From the NCBI GenBank assembly GCA_020073495.1, contig JAIQFD010000004.1, positions 547,001-611,000 of the forward strand: a stretch of 64,000 bases of DNA, read 5' to 3'. This stretch comes from Terriglobia bacterium (GTDB lineage: Bacteria; Acidobacteriota; Terriglobia; Terriglobales; Acidobacteriaceae). The notes under the pieces are model-generated. The model was not told the origin of the DNA and did no database searches. It saw nothing but the letters and a program-made list of their open reading frames with translations. The position numbers and the translations under genes are program-made. Position 1 is the first letter of the stretch. Each line of letters opens with the position of its first letter. Positions 17,778-27,101 of the stretch are shown piece by piece.

Positions 17778-17830
17778 GAGCGCAGTGTAACAGGGAACAT
17801 TACGGCGTAGAGACGCCCATCAGGGCATCA

Positions 17831-19057
17831 CTACCGGAGAAGGATGGAGACCGCTTCGCCGGCGGCCAGGCGGTCGCGGTCCGGCGGGACGACGAGGTAG
17901 CAGTTGGCGCGCGCATTAGCGGCGACGTCGCCCGAACCCTGCCAGCGCACCGGCTCGACCTCCGCGCGCTCGAACTCGCCCTCCAGCCGCGCCGGCAGGA
18001 AGCGCGTCAGCCCGGTCTTGGTCCGGAACTCCGCCTTAAGCCTGGCCTGCACGTACACCAGCGGCGCGACCGGTGCGCCCGAAAGGGCGTCGAGCATCGG
18101 GCGGACGAACAGGTCGAAGGTGACCATCGTCGAGATGGGATTTCCCGGAAGCCCAAAGAAGTACTTGTCCCGCGCCTTGCCGAACACGACCGGCCTCCCC
18201 GGCTGGATCTGCGCGCCCGTGAAAAAGAATTCCGCGCGCAATTCGCCCAGCACCTGCTCGACGAGGTCGTACTTGCCCATGGAGACGCCGCCGGTGAGCA
18301 GCAACAGGTCCGACTGGAGCCCTTCCTCGATGATTTCGCGCAGGCGCCGGGGTTCGTCAGGGGCGATGGGCAGCCGCACCGGTTCGGCGACCGCGGCCAG
18401 GAGCTGCGCCGACAGCGAATACGCGTTGGAATTGCGGATCTGGCTGGCCTCGGGCGCGCGGCCGATCTCCACCACCTCATCTCCCGTCGTGAGCACGGCG
18501 ACGTGCGCCCGCCGATAGACGTTGACCCACGACTTGCCTGCCGCGGCTGCCACTGCGACTTGAGGGAACGCGATGCGCGTCCCGGCCGCGACGAGCTCCT
18601 CCCCGGCACGCGCCTCGCTGCCTGAGGCGACGATGTTTTCGCCCGCCGCCACGCTGCGCTGGATCTCAACGCTATCGCCGGAGCGCGCCGTGTACTCCAC
18701 CATGACGACCGCATCGGCGCCAGACGGCGCGGGCGCTCCGGTCATAATCTCGGCGCATTCGCCGGGGCCAATGGCGCGTTCAGCAATGGCGCCTGCCTTG
18801 AGCTCGGCAACGACTTTCAGACGTGCCGGGACTTTCGCCACGTCGGCCGCGTGCACGGCGAACCCGTCGCGCGTGGCGCGCGCGAAGGGCGGGAAGTCCC
18901 GGTCGGCCACTATCGGTTCTGCCAGCACACGCCCTGTCGCTTCGATCAACGGCAGCGCTTCAGTCCCGCCGGGCCTTAGCGCACGCGCATGCTCCTCGAC
19001 CGCATGGCGGGCGTCCGCGAAGGAGACCACGCGGCCGGGTTGGGCGGGCGACGACAT
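17831..19057 (-). CDS. moeA: Molybdopterin molybdenumtransferase
   Basis: 408 aa from the ATG at 19057; the frame extends to 19207 but that part overlaps the TPR gene and reads as non-family sequence. It inserts molybdate into adenylated molybdopterin. Features: SFADARHAVEEHA at the N-terminus, RDFPPFARATRDGFAV, the GECAEIMTGAPAPSGADAVVMVE domain, VAVLTTGDEVVE, the active-site GGVSMGKYD and FGLPGNP. A molybdoenzyme-family gene starts at 62.8 kb, though that protein may lack Mo. Confidence 0.95.
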   Translation of the reverse strand: MSSPAQPGRVVSFADARHAVEEHARALRPGGTEALPLIEATGRVLAEPIVADRDFPPFARATRDGFAVHAADVAKVPARLKVVAELKAGAIAERAIGPGECAEIMTGAPAPSGADAVVMVEYTARSGDSVEIQRSVAAGENIVASGSEARAGEELVAAGTRIAFPQVAVAAAAGKSWVNVYRRAHVAVLTTGDEVVEIGRAPEASQIRNSNAYSLSAQLLAAVAEPVRLPIAPDEPRRLREIIEEGLQSDLLLLTGGVSMGKYDLVEQVLGELRAEFFFTGAQIQPGRPVVFGKARDKYFFGLPGNPISTMVTFDLFVRPMLDALSGAPVAPLVYVQARLKAEFRTKTGLTRFLPARLEGEFERAEVEPVRWQGSGDVAANARANCYLVVPPDRDRLAAGEAVSILLR

Positions 19058-19154
19058 CGCGGGGAAGGATAACAGCCGGCACTCGGCGGTCGCCAGTCGC
19101 CGGAGCAAAGCGAAACGGGCGGCCAAAGCCGCCCGCGTTACACGTTCGATCCGG

Positions 19155-20294
19155 CTATTTCTTTTTTTCGCTTCTCTTCTTGTAAGTGGTCTCGACCTTG
19201 GACCCAAGCGCCGTCAAGTTCTGCTTGGCGATCTCTGCGTAACGCCCCGTGGGCGCTGTCGCGAGGTAATTCTGGAAGGCCTCGGCCGTGCCCTCGGGGA
19301 AGATCATTGCGCCGTCCTTGCCAAGAGTGACCTGATTCAGCAGGTTGGTGCCGAGTTGGTAGTATGCCTCGCCGTCGTTGTACTTCGGGTCCGCGGCGAT
19401 GGACTTGCGAAACATCTCGTTCGCTTCTCCCAGCTTCTTGCGCTGTTCGTCGGTTCCGGGCGCGGCCTTCATGGCTTCATTCGTCAGAATGGCACCGGCA
19501 TTGAAGCAGTAGCGGGCCGCGCCAATCGGATCGGCCTTAGCCGCCTGCGTGAACTCCTTCAGCGCGTCTTCGGACTTCCCGGCACGCGCGTATGCCTGGC
19601 CAAGATTGTTGTGATAGCCCGCCTCGGTGGGCTTGATGCTGATGGCCTTCTGGAAGGCTTCCATGGACTTCGTCGCCAGCTGGGTTGCCTGCGTTTTGTC
19701 AGATGTCTTGTTCAACTTGCCAAGATACGCCCCTCCGAGGTTTGCCCAGAGCAGGTCTCTCGTCGGATCGATCTTGACCGCGTCCTCGAAGATGCCGATG
19801 GCGCCGTCGTAATCGCCGGTGGTCTCCATCTGCGTGGCCTGGGCTAGCATGACATTAAGATTCTTGATCTTGGCGTGCTCGGCCTCCTGCTTCTTTCGCT
19901 GGGCCTCCGCCTCCTCGTCCATCTTCTTTATCTGCTCGGCGCTCATCTTCGAGACGGCAACGGCGGCCGCCATGTCTATGGTCAATGGGTTATCCTGGTC
20001 GGCGGTGACCACGAATCCCTGAACCGACCACCGGAGAGTGCGTCCGATCAACATTTCGACCTTGTATTGCCCGGCCGGGACGCCGGTCTTCACGAATTCG
20101 CCTTGCTTGTCCGTCTTGCCCTCTGTCTTCTTCCCGTCGGCACTGGTAAGGCGGACGGTCGCGCCGACGATCAGATTGCCCTTCTCGTCCAGCGCCTTGC
20201 CTTTGACGGTACCGGTGTTCCCTTGCGCGAACGCTGGTGCCGCAGCCAGGGCCACGAGCGTTGCCAGCAGCACAATAAGTATGCGTTTTGTCAT
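19155..20294 (-). CDS. Secreted TPR protein with carboxypeptidase-regulatory domain
   Basis: 379 aa from ATG 20294, 9 nt after GGGAGGG; ATG 20303 is too close to it. A signal peptide (RILIVLLATLVALAAAPAFAQ) is followed by a beta-sandwich of the carboxypeptidase-regulatory type (residues 25-100, LDEKGNLIVGATVRLTSADG), a charged coiled coil (KMDEEAEAQRKKQEAEHAKI) and four to five TPR-like repeats (NLGQAYARAGKSEDALKEF). Probably periplasmic and a protein-interaction scaffold; no specific role can be given. The architecture is common in acidobacteria. Confidence 0.85.
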   Translation of the reverse strand: MTKRILIVLLATLVALAAAPAFAQGNTGTVKGKALDEKGNLIVGATVRLTSADGKKTEGKTDKQGEFVKTGVPAGQYKVEMLIGRTLRWSVQGFVVTADQDNPLTIDMAAAVAVSKMSAEQIKKMDEEAEAQRKKQEAEHAKIKNLNVMLAQATQMETTGDYDGAIGIFEDAVKIDPTRDLLWANLGGAYLGKLNKTSDKTQATQLATKSMEAFQKAISIKPTEAGYHNNLGQAYARAGKSEDALKEFTQAAKADPIGAARYCFNAGAILTNEAMKAAPGTDEQRKKLGEANEMFRKSIAADPKYNDGEAYYQLGTNLLNQVTLGKDGAMIFPEGTAEAFQNYLATAPTGRYAEIAKQNLTALGSKVETTYKKRSEKKK

Positions 20295-20313
20295 GTATGT
20301 CATCCCTCCCGGG

Positions 20314-21024
20314 CTATGAATGTTTCGTAGTATTGCGGCCGCTGGCGTACGCGACGGGATCCGGATGGCCGGCGGCCTCAAAGGCCCGCAGGCGCAGGAT
20401 GCAACTGTCGCAGACTCCGCAGGCGACGTCCTCGCGGCTGTAACAACTCCATGTTAAATCGAAGGGCGCGCCCAGTTCCAGACCGAGGCGCACGATCTGC
20501 GCCTTGCGCATGCCGATCAGCGGCGCCACGATATAGATCTTGCCCTCCTTGGTCCCGGCCCGCACCACATCGTTGTAGGCGCGATAGTACTCGGGACGGC
20601 AATCCGGATAGCCCGAGCTGTCCTGCTCCACGGCGCCGATGAATACCTTCTCGGCGCCCAGCACCTCGGCCCAGCTCACCGCGACCGCAAGGAAGTGCGC
20701 GTTGCGAAAGGGCACGTAGGTGACCGGGATCTGATGCCCGATCGGCGCTCCGGTTTCGGGGACCGCAATCCGATGGTCGGTCAGGGCCGAGCCCCCGATG
20801 GCGCGCAACGCTTCGTTCCGCACCACCAGCCGCTCGCGGATGCGGAGCCTGTCGCAGATTCCCTCGAACGCGCAACGCTCGCGCTCCTCCGTCCTCTGGC
20901 CGTAGCTCACGTGCACTGCCGCCACGTCGTAGTCGCGAGCCGCCAGCGCGGCGCAGACGCATGAGTCCATGCCTCCGCTCATCAGGACCACCGCACGGCG
21001 GCGTCCGCCTGCCTTCTGCGTCAT
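20314..21024 (-). CDS. queC: 7-cyano-7-deazaguanine synthase QueC
   Basis: 236 aa. ATP-pyrophosphatase loop LMSGGMDSCVCA near residue 15 and the zinc site WSCYSREDVACGVCDSCILR near the C-terminus (four Cys). It converts 7-carboxy-7-deazaguanine to preQ0. Last of queD-queE-queC; 114 nt separates it from queE, in which no clear promoter or riboswitch is visible. Confidence 0.96.
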   Translation of the reverse strand: MTQKAGGRRRAVVLMSGGMDSCVCAALAARDYDVAAVHVSYGQRTEERERCAFEGICDRLRIRERLVVRNEALRAIGGSALTDHRIAVPETGAPIGHQIPVTYVPFRNAHFLAVAVSWAEVLGAEKVFIGAVEQDSSGYPDCRPEYYRAYNDVVRAGTKEGKIYIVAPLIGMRKAQIVRLGLELGAPFDLTWSCYSREDVACGVCDSCILRLRAFEAAGHPDPVAYASGRNTTKHS

Positions 21025-21138
21025 TTCCTGTGCTTACCTATTAAGATGTCGAAGCAAGCTGAACTGCTGCCCCAGAAAAATCAGTTCATTCACTCATCGG
21101 ACCAATCGTCACTGAATCAACCCGGCAATCGCCAATCG

Positions 21139-21828
21139 CTACACTCCCCTGGTCTCGGGCTGCCAGATGAACTTGTGGATCTGGATCCCGAGCCGGACGT
21201 CGAGCTGGTCCGCCAGGATCCACTGCGCCAGCTCCTGCGGGTCCAGCAGGCAGTGCGAGGCGTCGCGCGCGTCCGAGGCTTCTTTCTTAAAGGCCGGCGA
21301 GAAGATCACGTTCGCCACGCGCCCGGTGAGGCCGTGCTGGCGCGTGAAGTCGCGCGCAAACTCGTAGTCGCGCCGGTCGGCAACCACGAACTTCACCTCA
21401 TCGCGCGGCATCAGCGCATCCAGGTTTTCAATGCGGAACGAGGCGCCCTCGCCCGAGCCCGGGCATTTCACGTCCATGATCTTCAGCACACCTGCAGGCA
21501 CGCCGGCCAGGGGACGCTCGCCGTTGGTCTCCAGCAGCACCCGGTACCCGAGGTCGAGCAATCGCTGCATGAAGGGGACCACTTCCTTCTCCTGCAGCAT
21601 GGGCTCGCCGCCGGTGATCTCGACTAGGCCGCCGTCGGGCGCGAGCCGCCGCACCTCCGACTCGGCCTCCTCTGCGGTCATCTTCTTTCCGCCGGTGAAG
21701 GTAAATTCCGAATCGCACCAGGTGCAGCGCAGGTTGCACGCGGTCAGGCGCACAAAGACGCACGGCAGCCCCGCGCAGCTCGATTCGCCCTGGATCGACT
21801 TGTAGATTTCGGTGATCTGCACGGTCAA
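21139..21828 (-). CDS. queE: 7-carboxy-7-deazaguanine synthase QueE (radical SAM)
   Basis: 229 aa. The radical-SAM cluster motif CNLRCTWCDSEFTF is near residue 32 (CxxxCxxC), after EIYKSIQGESSCAGLPCVFVRLTA, which is diagnostic of QueE. GGLVEITGGEPMLQ binds SAM. It rearranges 6-carboxytetrahydropterin to 7-carboxy-7-deazaguanine. Lies 19 nt after queD on the same strand. Confidence 0.96.
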   Translation of the reverse strand: MTVQITEIYKSIQGESSCAGLPCVFVRLTACNLRCTWCDSEFTFTGGKKMTAEEAESEVRRLAPDGGLVEITGGEPMLQEKEVVPFMQRLLDLGYRVLLETNGERPLAGVPAGVLKIMDVKCPGSGEGASFRIENLDALMPRDEVKFVVADRRDYEFARDFTRQHGLTGRVANVIFSPAFKKEASDARDASHCLLDPQELAQWILADQLDVRLGIQIHKFIWQPETRGV

Positions 21829-21847
21829 ATCGCCGCGATGTCGGCGA

Positions 21848-22225
21848 TCATTCGAAGTATGTTGCCGTGGTCGTATCCGTCTCGTACACCTTGACGTCCT
21901 TCACGTGCACGCGCCCGTTCGTGGTCTTCTTCAGTTTCGCGTTGGTCTCTTGGTAAAAGTATTTTGCGATGTTTTCTGCCGACGGATTCAACTTGGTAAA
22001 GGGCTCGATGTCGTTGATCATCTGGTGGTCGAGGCGGTCGATGACGTGCTTCATCACGTCCTTCAAGTCCTTGAAGTCGACCAGCAGGCCGGCTTTGTCG
22101 AGGTCCTGCCCTTCGAGTGTGACCCGGACCTTGTAGTTGTGGCCGTGCGGGTTCTCGCACTTGCCCTTGTAATTGCGCAAGTAGTGTCCTGCGGCGAATG
22201 TGTCTTCGACGGTGACTTGGAACAT
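21848..22225 (-). CDS. queD: 6-carboxytetrahydropterin synthase QueD
   Basis: 125 aa. Zinc ligands AAGHYLRNYKGKCENPHGHNY (one His near residue 14, then the HGH pair), Cys 25-type catalytic residue in GKCENPHGHNY, and DHQMINDIEPF with the catalytic Asp-His. It turns dihydroneopterin triphosphate into 6-carboxytetrahydropterin, the first committed step to queuosine. First gene of the que cluster. Confidence 0.95.
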   Translation of the reverse strand: MFQVTVEDTFAAGHYLRNYKGKCENPHGHNYKVRVTLEGQDLDKAGLLVDFKDLKDVMKHVIDRLDHQMINDIEPFTKLNPSAENIAKYFYQETNAKLKKTTNGRVHVKDVKVYETDTTTATYFE

Positions 22226-22332
22226 AACTTTCAGCCGTCAGCCATCAGCCGCCAGGGCCTACAGCGAGGACGGTGGGCAGGACGGGAAACACCCATTGTA
22301 GCGCGAGGGGCAGGAAAAACGCGGCTCCGCAG

Positions 22333-24327
22333 CTACCGAATGCCGAAGAAGGCTTCTACATCCGCGATGTCGGTGGCTTGCCGGTACGGCGGGAGGCTTT
22401 CCAGGAACACCCGCCCGTATTGCTTCTTCAGGATGCGATTGTCGAGCAGACACAGCAGGCCGCGGTCTTGCAGCGAGCGGATCAGCCGCCCGAAGCCCTG
22501 CTTCAGTGTGATGACCGCCGAGGGCACCTGGTACTGAAAGAAAGCGTTGCCACCTTCCTCGTCGATGGCTTTGACGCGCGCCGCAACCACAGGGTCGGTC
22601 GGCACCGCGAAGGGCAGGCGGTCGATAATGACGCAACTGAGCTGCTCGCCCTGCACGTCCACCCCCTGCCAGAACGACGCCGTCGCGAACAGCACCGCAT
22701 TGGGCGTCAGGCGAAACTCCTCCAGAAGCGCGTTCTTCGGCGCCGAGCCCTGCAGCAGCATGGGGTATTCCAGCTCGCCCTCCAGACGGTTGAAGATCTC
22801 GTGCATCTGGTTGTAGCTGGTGAACAGGCAGAAGGCCCGGCCGCGCGTGATCTCCAGCAGCCGGCGGATGGTCTCTGCCGCGCGGCGAGTGAACTCAGGC
22901 GTGCGCGGGTCGGGCAGGCTGGGCGGCACGTAGAGGATGGCCTGGTTCGCATAATCGAAGTGCGAAGGTACGAGCAGCTCGCGCGCGTGCTCCACCCCCA
23001 GCCGCTGGCGGATGTACTCGTAACCGCCGGAGACGGCCAGCGTCGCCGAGGTCAGCACCGCAGTCTCGACGCCGTCGAACAGCGCTTGCTTCAGGATCGC
23101 CGAGACGTCGATGGGAGTGGCTTGCAGGAACACGTGCTGCGACGAGCGCCCGCGCCGCTTCTCCCCGCGCCGTTCGATCCAGAACACCGTGTTGCGGTTC
23201 TCGGCCTCCATCACGAAGCCGAGTTGCACCTTCAGCTCTTCGCAGCGGCGGATGAAGGTGTGGACCTCTTCCGGTTTTTCCCGGATCGCCTGCAGTTCGC
23301 TGGCGAGCCTCCCGATGGCGTTCATCAGGCCCATATACTCGTCGCCGTTCTCTTCCAGGAACTCGCGGCGGTTCTCGAAGGCGAAGCGTCCCTCGCCCGG
23401 CGGGATAAGGGCGAAGAAGAACTGCGCCCGCTCGCGCAGACTGCCCGCGGCGCCTTGTACGCTTGCGTTGAGCACGCCTTTTGGGCGTAGGGTGCGTTCC
23501 AGATCGCGCACCAGCTCGTCGAAGCGCAGGTCCGAGACCGAGACGCCGAAGTAGATCGAGGCCACGTCCTCGAGTTCATGTGCCTCGTCGAAGATGACCG
23601 CCGCGAACTCCGGCAGCACACCCGCATCCGGCGCGCCATCCGACGCCTGCTTGATGGCCAGGTCGGCAAAGAACAGGTGGTGGTTGACGATGACGATGTC
23701 CGACTCCTGCGCCCGCCGCCGCATCTCGGTGATGAAGCAACGGTCCCATTGCTGACATTTCTGCCCGGTGCAGGCGTCGGCGCGCGCGTCCAGCTTGTGC
23801 CAGAGCTGGCTCGACTCGGGGATCGACACCAGCTCGGCGCGGTCGCCGTTCTCAGTCGACTTCTCCCACTCCTCGATGATGCGGAAGTGCTCGACCTCGT
23901 CCAGCCCGTTCAAAATCGGCGCGGTCTTCAGGTCGTACACCTTCTGCCGGCAGAGATAGTTGTTGCGGCCCTTCATGTAACAGACCCTTAGCTTGCTTTC
24001 GCCGTTGGGATACAGGGCACGCTCCAGAAAGGGAACGTCTTTGTAGAAGAGCTGCTCTTGCAGCGTTTTGGTACCCGTGGAGATGATGACCCGCTTGCCC
24101 GAGCGCAGCACCGGCAGCAGGTAGGCCAGAGTTTTGCCGGTTCCGGTACCCGCTTCGACGATCAGGTGACGCTTGTCGGCGAGCGCCTGGTCGACCGCTT
24201 CCGCCATCTGGAGCTGTCCGCGGCGGAACTCGTACGCCGGATGCGTCCGCGACAGCACCCCGCCCGGCCCGAAGAAGGCATAGAGTGAGCTGTGTGTCGA
24301 AGTCGCGGGCTGAGAGGTAGGGGTCAC
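22333..24327 (-). CDS. dinG: DinG/XPD-family ATP-dependent DNA helicase with Fe-S cluster
   Basis: 664 aa from GTG. Walker A EAGTGTGKTLAYLLP (about residues 58-72), Walker B VIFDEAHELEDVAS (DEAH), and an Fe-S domain between motifs I and II with Cys in VCYMKGRNNYLCRQK and TGQKCQQWDRC. Motif V/VI: FWQGVDVQGEQL and QGFGRLIRS. The 4Fe-4S domain is typical of DinG/XPD/YoaA helicases that unwind 5' to 3' on damaged or forked DNA. No nuclease domain is fused. Divergent from der with a shared upstream region. Confidence 0.93.
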   Translation of the reverse strand: MTPTSQPATSTHSSLYAFFGPGGVLSRTHPAYEFRRGQLQMAEAVDQALADKRHLIVEAGTGTGKTLAYLLPVLRSGKRVIISTGTKTLQEQLFYKDVPFLERALYPNGESKLRVCYMKGRNNYLCRQKVYDLKTAPILNGLDEVEHFRIIEEWEKSTENGDRAELVSIPESSQLWHKLDARADACTGQKCQQWDRCFITEMRRRAQESDIVIVNHHLFFADLAIKQASDGAPDAGVLPEFAAVIFDEAHELEDVASIYFGVSVSDLRFDELVRDLERTLRPKGVLNASVQGAAGSLRERAQFFFALIPPGEGRFAFENRREFLEENGDEYMGLMNAIGRLASELQAIREKPEEVHTFIRRCEELKVQLGFVMEAENRNTVFWIERRGEKRRGRSSQHVFLQATPIDVSAILKQALFDGVETAVLTSATLAVSGGYEYIRQRLGVEHARELLVPSHFDYANQAILYVPPSLPDPRTPEFTRRAAETIRRLLEITRGRAFCLFTSYNQMHEIFNRLEGELEYPMLLQGSAPKNALLEEFRLTPNAVLFATASFWQGVDVQGEQLSCVIIDRLPFAVPTDPVVAARVKAIDEEGGNAFFQYQVPSAVITLKQGFGRLIRSLQDRGLLCLLDNRILKKQYGRVFLESLPPYRQATDIADVEAFFGIR

Positions 24328-24369
24328 TGCGTTCCTTATAATAGCTACGATTCTTCGGAATCACACGTC

Positions 24370-25746
24370 TTGGGCACAACAGTACTGAAAACGGGGCAGG
24401 CGACCATCGCCATCGTCGGACGGCCGAACGTGGGCAAGTCCACGCTCTTCAACCGCCTGATCGGGCGGCGGCGCGCCATTGTGGGCGACGAGCCCGGTAT
24501 CACCCGCGACCGCCTCTACGGGCAGCTCGAGTGGGGCGGGCGGCACGTGCGCGTCGTCGACACCGGCGGCATCATCCCAGAGGACAAGGAGCACATCCCG
24601 GTTGAGATCTTTCGCCAGGCGCGCGTGGCGCTGGAGGAGGCCGATGCGATCGTCATGGTGGTGGATGCGCGCACCGAACTGGCCGCGCCCGACTTCGAGC
24701 TCTCGCGCCTCCTCATGCGTATGGGCAAGCCGCTCTTCCTGGCCGTGAACAAGGTGGATTCCGACAAGCAGGAGGCCGAGGCCGAGAACTTCCGCCAGAT
24801 CGGGATCGAGAACGTCTTCCCCCTTGCGGCCGAAAGCGGGCGCGGCATCCCGGAGCTGCTGGATGCCGTGTTCGAGGTGCTGCCGAAAGAAGACTTGACC
24901 GCAGAGAGCGCAGAGGAAGAAGAAACCGAGACAGCGAAACCTCACGAGATCAAGGTCGCCATCATCGGGCGGCCGAATGTGGGCAAGAGCACGCTACTGA
25001 ACCAGCTCACCGGGACCTCGCGCGCCATCGTCTCGCCCATCCCGGGCACCACGCGCGACGCGGTGGACGAGCTCGTTGAGCGTGACGGCAAGACTTACCG
25101 CTTCATCGACACTGCTGGTATCCGGCGCAAAGGCAAGACAAAACTCATGGCGGAGAAGCTCTCGGTCGTCATGGCGCGCAAGCACCTCGAGGCGGCCGAC
25201 GTCGCCATCATGCTTATCGATGCGACCGAGGGAGTCACCGCGATCGACGCCACCATCGCCGGCTACGCCCACGAGAGCGGCCGCTCCGTGATCATCGTCA
25301 TCAACAAGTGGGATTTGGTCACCGGGTATCACGCCGACGGCAAGAAGCCCGCGGACCGTGCGGTTTTCGAGCAGAACGCCCGCGACCAATTGAAGTTCCT
25401 CAGCTATGCGCCGATGGTGTTCATCTCCGCGGTGAAGGGTAAGAACGTGGACAAGCTCTTCGAGATCGTGGAAGAGGTCGCGAAAGAGCGCCGCAAGCGC
25501 ATCCCCACCGGCGAGATGAACCGCTTCCTGAAGACGGTGGACTTCGAGCGCGCCTCCGTGCCCGCTTCGAAACGGGTCAGGATCTACTACCTGACGCAAG
25601 CCGCGGTCGCCCCGCCCACCTTCATCCTCTTCACCGACCGCCCGGTGAAGCTGCACTTCTCCTACGAGCGCTTCCTGGAGAACCAGATCCGCCGCGCCTT
25701 CGGCTTCGTCGGCACGCCCATCTGGATCAAGAACCGGGCGCGATAG
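24370..25746 (+). CDS. der: Ribosome biogenesis GTPase Der
   Basis: 458 aa from TTG 24370; a longer frame from GTG 24292 overlaps the divergent helicase gene and crosses a TATAAT (24337-24342). Two tandem G domains: GRPNVGKSTLFN, DTGGIIPE and NKVDSDK, then GRPNVGKSTLLN, DTAGIRRKGK and INKWDL, followed by the KH-like domain. It acts in 50S subunit assembly. The linker between the G domains is glutamate-rich (AESAEEEETETAK) and its DNA resembles a dispersed intergenic repeat. Its 3' end overlaps trmFO by 20 nt tail to tail. Confidence 0.95.
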   Translation: MGTTVLKTGQATIAIVGRPNVGKSTLFNRLIGRRRAIVGDEPGITRDRLYGQLEWGGRHVRVVDTGGIIPEDKEHIPVEIFRQARVALEEADAIVMVVDARTELAAPDFELSRLLMRMGKPLFLAVNKVDSDKQEAEAENFRQIGIENVFPLAAESGRGIPELLDAVFEVLPKEDLTAESAEEEETETAKPHEIKVAIIGRPNVGKSTLLNQLTGTSRAIVSPIPGTTRDAVDELVERDGKTYRFIDTAGIRRKGKTKLMAEKLSVVMARKHLEAADVAIMLIDATEGVTAIDATIAGYAHESGRSVIIVINKWDLVTGYHADGKKPADRAVFEQNARDQLKFLSYAPMVFISAVKGKNVDKLFEIVEEVAKERRKRIPTGEMNRFLKTVDFERASVPASKRVRIYYLTQAAVAPPTFILFTDRPVKLHFSYERFLENQIRRAFGFVGTPIWIKNRAR

Positions 25747-27082
25747 TCGTCAGCCGTCGGTCGGCAGCCGTCAGCCAGCTTTCGAGTTTCAGCAGCGCTT
25801 CGTCGCACACCATCTTGTGCCGAAGCTTCTTGTCTCGCACACGGCGTCGGGTTTCCTCGTCGACTGCAGGCAGCAGGTCGAAGGTGATGTTGGCGGGTTG
25901 GAAATCCTTCGCATCCGCGTGCGTGATGTAGTGCGTCAGCGAGCCCAGTGCCGTCTCTCGCGGGACGGCGACGGGCTCACTCCCTGCTACGATTGCCGCC
26001 GCGTATGCCCCAGCCAGCATCCCGGTCGCGATCGACTCCACGTAACCCTCAACTCCCGAGATTTGTCCCGCGAACAGGACGCGCGGGTGCTGCTTCATCT
26101 GTAGCGTCTCGGTGAGCAGCGTGGGCGCGTTGATGTAGGTGTTGCGGTGGATCTGGCCGAAGCGCAGGACCTTCGCGTTCTCCAGCCCGGGAATGAGCCG
26201 CAGCACGCGCGCCTGGTCGCCCCATTTCATGTGGTTCTGGAAGCCAACGATGTTGTACGAGTCGTTGCGCAGGTTCTCCTGTCGCAGCTGCACCACCGCA
26301 TACGGCCGTTTGCCCGTGCGCGGGTCCTTCAGCCCGACCGGCTTCATGGGTCCGAAGCGCAGTGTGTCGCGTCCGCGCCGCGCGATCTCCTCGATGGGCA
26401 GGCAGCCCTCGAAGTAATTCAGCTTCTCCCACTCCTTGGCCTCGACCGACTCGGCCGCCACCAGCGCATCGTAAAAACGGTCGTACTCTTCCCGGGTGAA
26501 CGGGCAATTGATGTAGTCGGCGGTGCCCTTGTCGTAGCGCGCCGCCATGTAAACCTTGGAGCGGTCGATGGAGTCGGCCTCGACGATCGGGCTGATCGAA
26601 TCGAAGAAGAAAAGCTGTCCGGTGCCGGAGAGACGTGCGACCTCCGCCGTCAGCGCGTCCGACGTTAGCGGCCCAGTCGCGAGAATGGTCAGATCGTTCT
26701 GCTCGTCCACGTGAGTGACTTCCTCTCGCCGCACGGTGATCAGCGGCTCCCGCGAGATGGCTTCGGTGACCAGGCGCGCGAATTCCGCCCGGTCCACCGC
26801 CAGCGCATGGCCTGCCGGAACGGCGGATTGGCCCGCTATCTCCATCAGCAGCGATCCGACCCGCCGCATCTCTTCCTTCAGCAGCCAGGGAGCTGTGTTC
26901 TCGCTGTCGGACTTGAGGGAATTGGAGCAGACCAGCTCGGCGAAATCGGCGGTCTGGTGCGCGGGCGTCGTCCGCAGCGGCCGCATCTCGTAGAGTTGGA
27001 CCGCGACACCGCGCCGCGCCAGTTGCCACGCAGCTTCCGTCCCCGCCAATCCCGCCCCGATGATTTTGACTTTTGTCGCCAT
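25727..27082 (-). CDS. trmFO: Methylenetetrahydrofolate-tRNA-(uracil-5-)-methyltransferase TrmFO
   Basis: 451 aa. FAD-binding GAGLAGTEAAWQLARRG at the N-terminus, YEMRPLRTTPAHQT, FAELVCSNSLKSD with a conserved Cys, YFEGCLPIEEIARRG with the catalytic Cys, and the C-terminal AGQISGVEGYVESIATGM. It makes ribothymidine at position 54 of tRNA using methylene-THF and FADH2. The folate-dependent enzyme replaces SAM-dependent TrmA in many Gram-positive and some deep Gram-negative lineages. Confidence 0.96.
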   Translation of the reverse strand: MATKVKIIGAGLAGTEAAWQLARRGVAVQLYEMRPLRTTPAHQTADFAELVCSNSLKSDSENTAPWLLKEEMRRVGSLLMEIAGQSAVPAGHALAVDRAEFARLVTEAISREPLITVRREEVTHVDEQNDLTILATGPLTSDALTAEVARLSGTGQLFFFDSISPIVEADSIDRSKVYMAARYDKGTADYINCPFTREEYDRFYDALVAAESVEAKEWEKLNYFEGCLPIEEIARRGRDTLRFGPMKPVGLKDPRTGKRPYAVVQLRQENLRNDSYNIVGFQNHMKWGDQARVLRLIPGLENAKVLRFGQIHRNTYINAPTLLTETLQMKQHPRVLFAGQISGVEGYVESIATGMLAGAYAAAIVAGSEPVAVPRETALGSLTHYITHADAKDFQPANITFDLLPAVDEETRRRVRDKKLRHKMVCDEALLKLESWLTAADRRLTTIAPGS

Positions 27083-27101
27083 CGAACAAAGTACTCAGCC
27101 G

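Noticed and set aside
19058-19207. 50-residue N-terminal extension of MoeA
   Set aside because: It is Arg-rich, overlaps the TPR gene on the same strand and is absent in the family; ATG 19057 gives the normal length.
22226-22332. preQ1 riboswitch ahead of queD
   Set aside because: No preQ1 aptamer pseudoknot pattern is visible in the 107-bp leader or between queE and queC.
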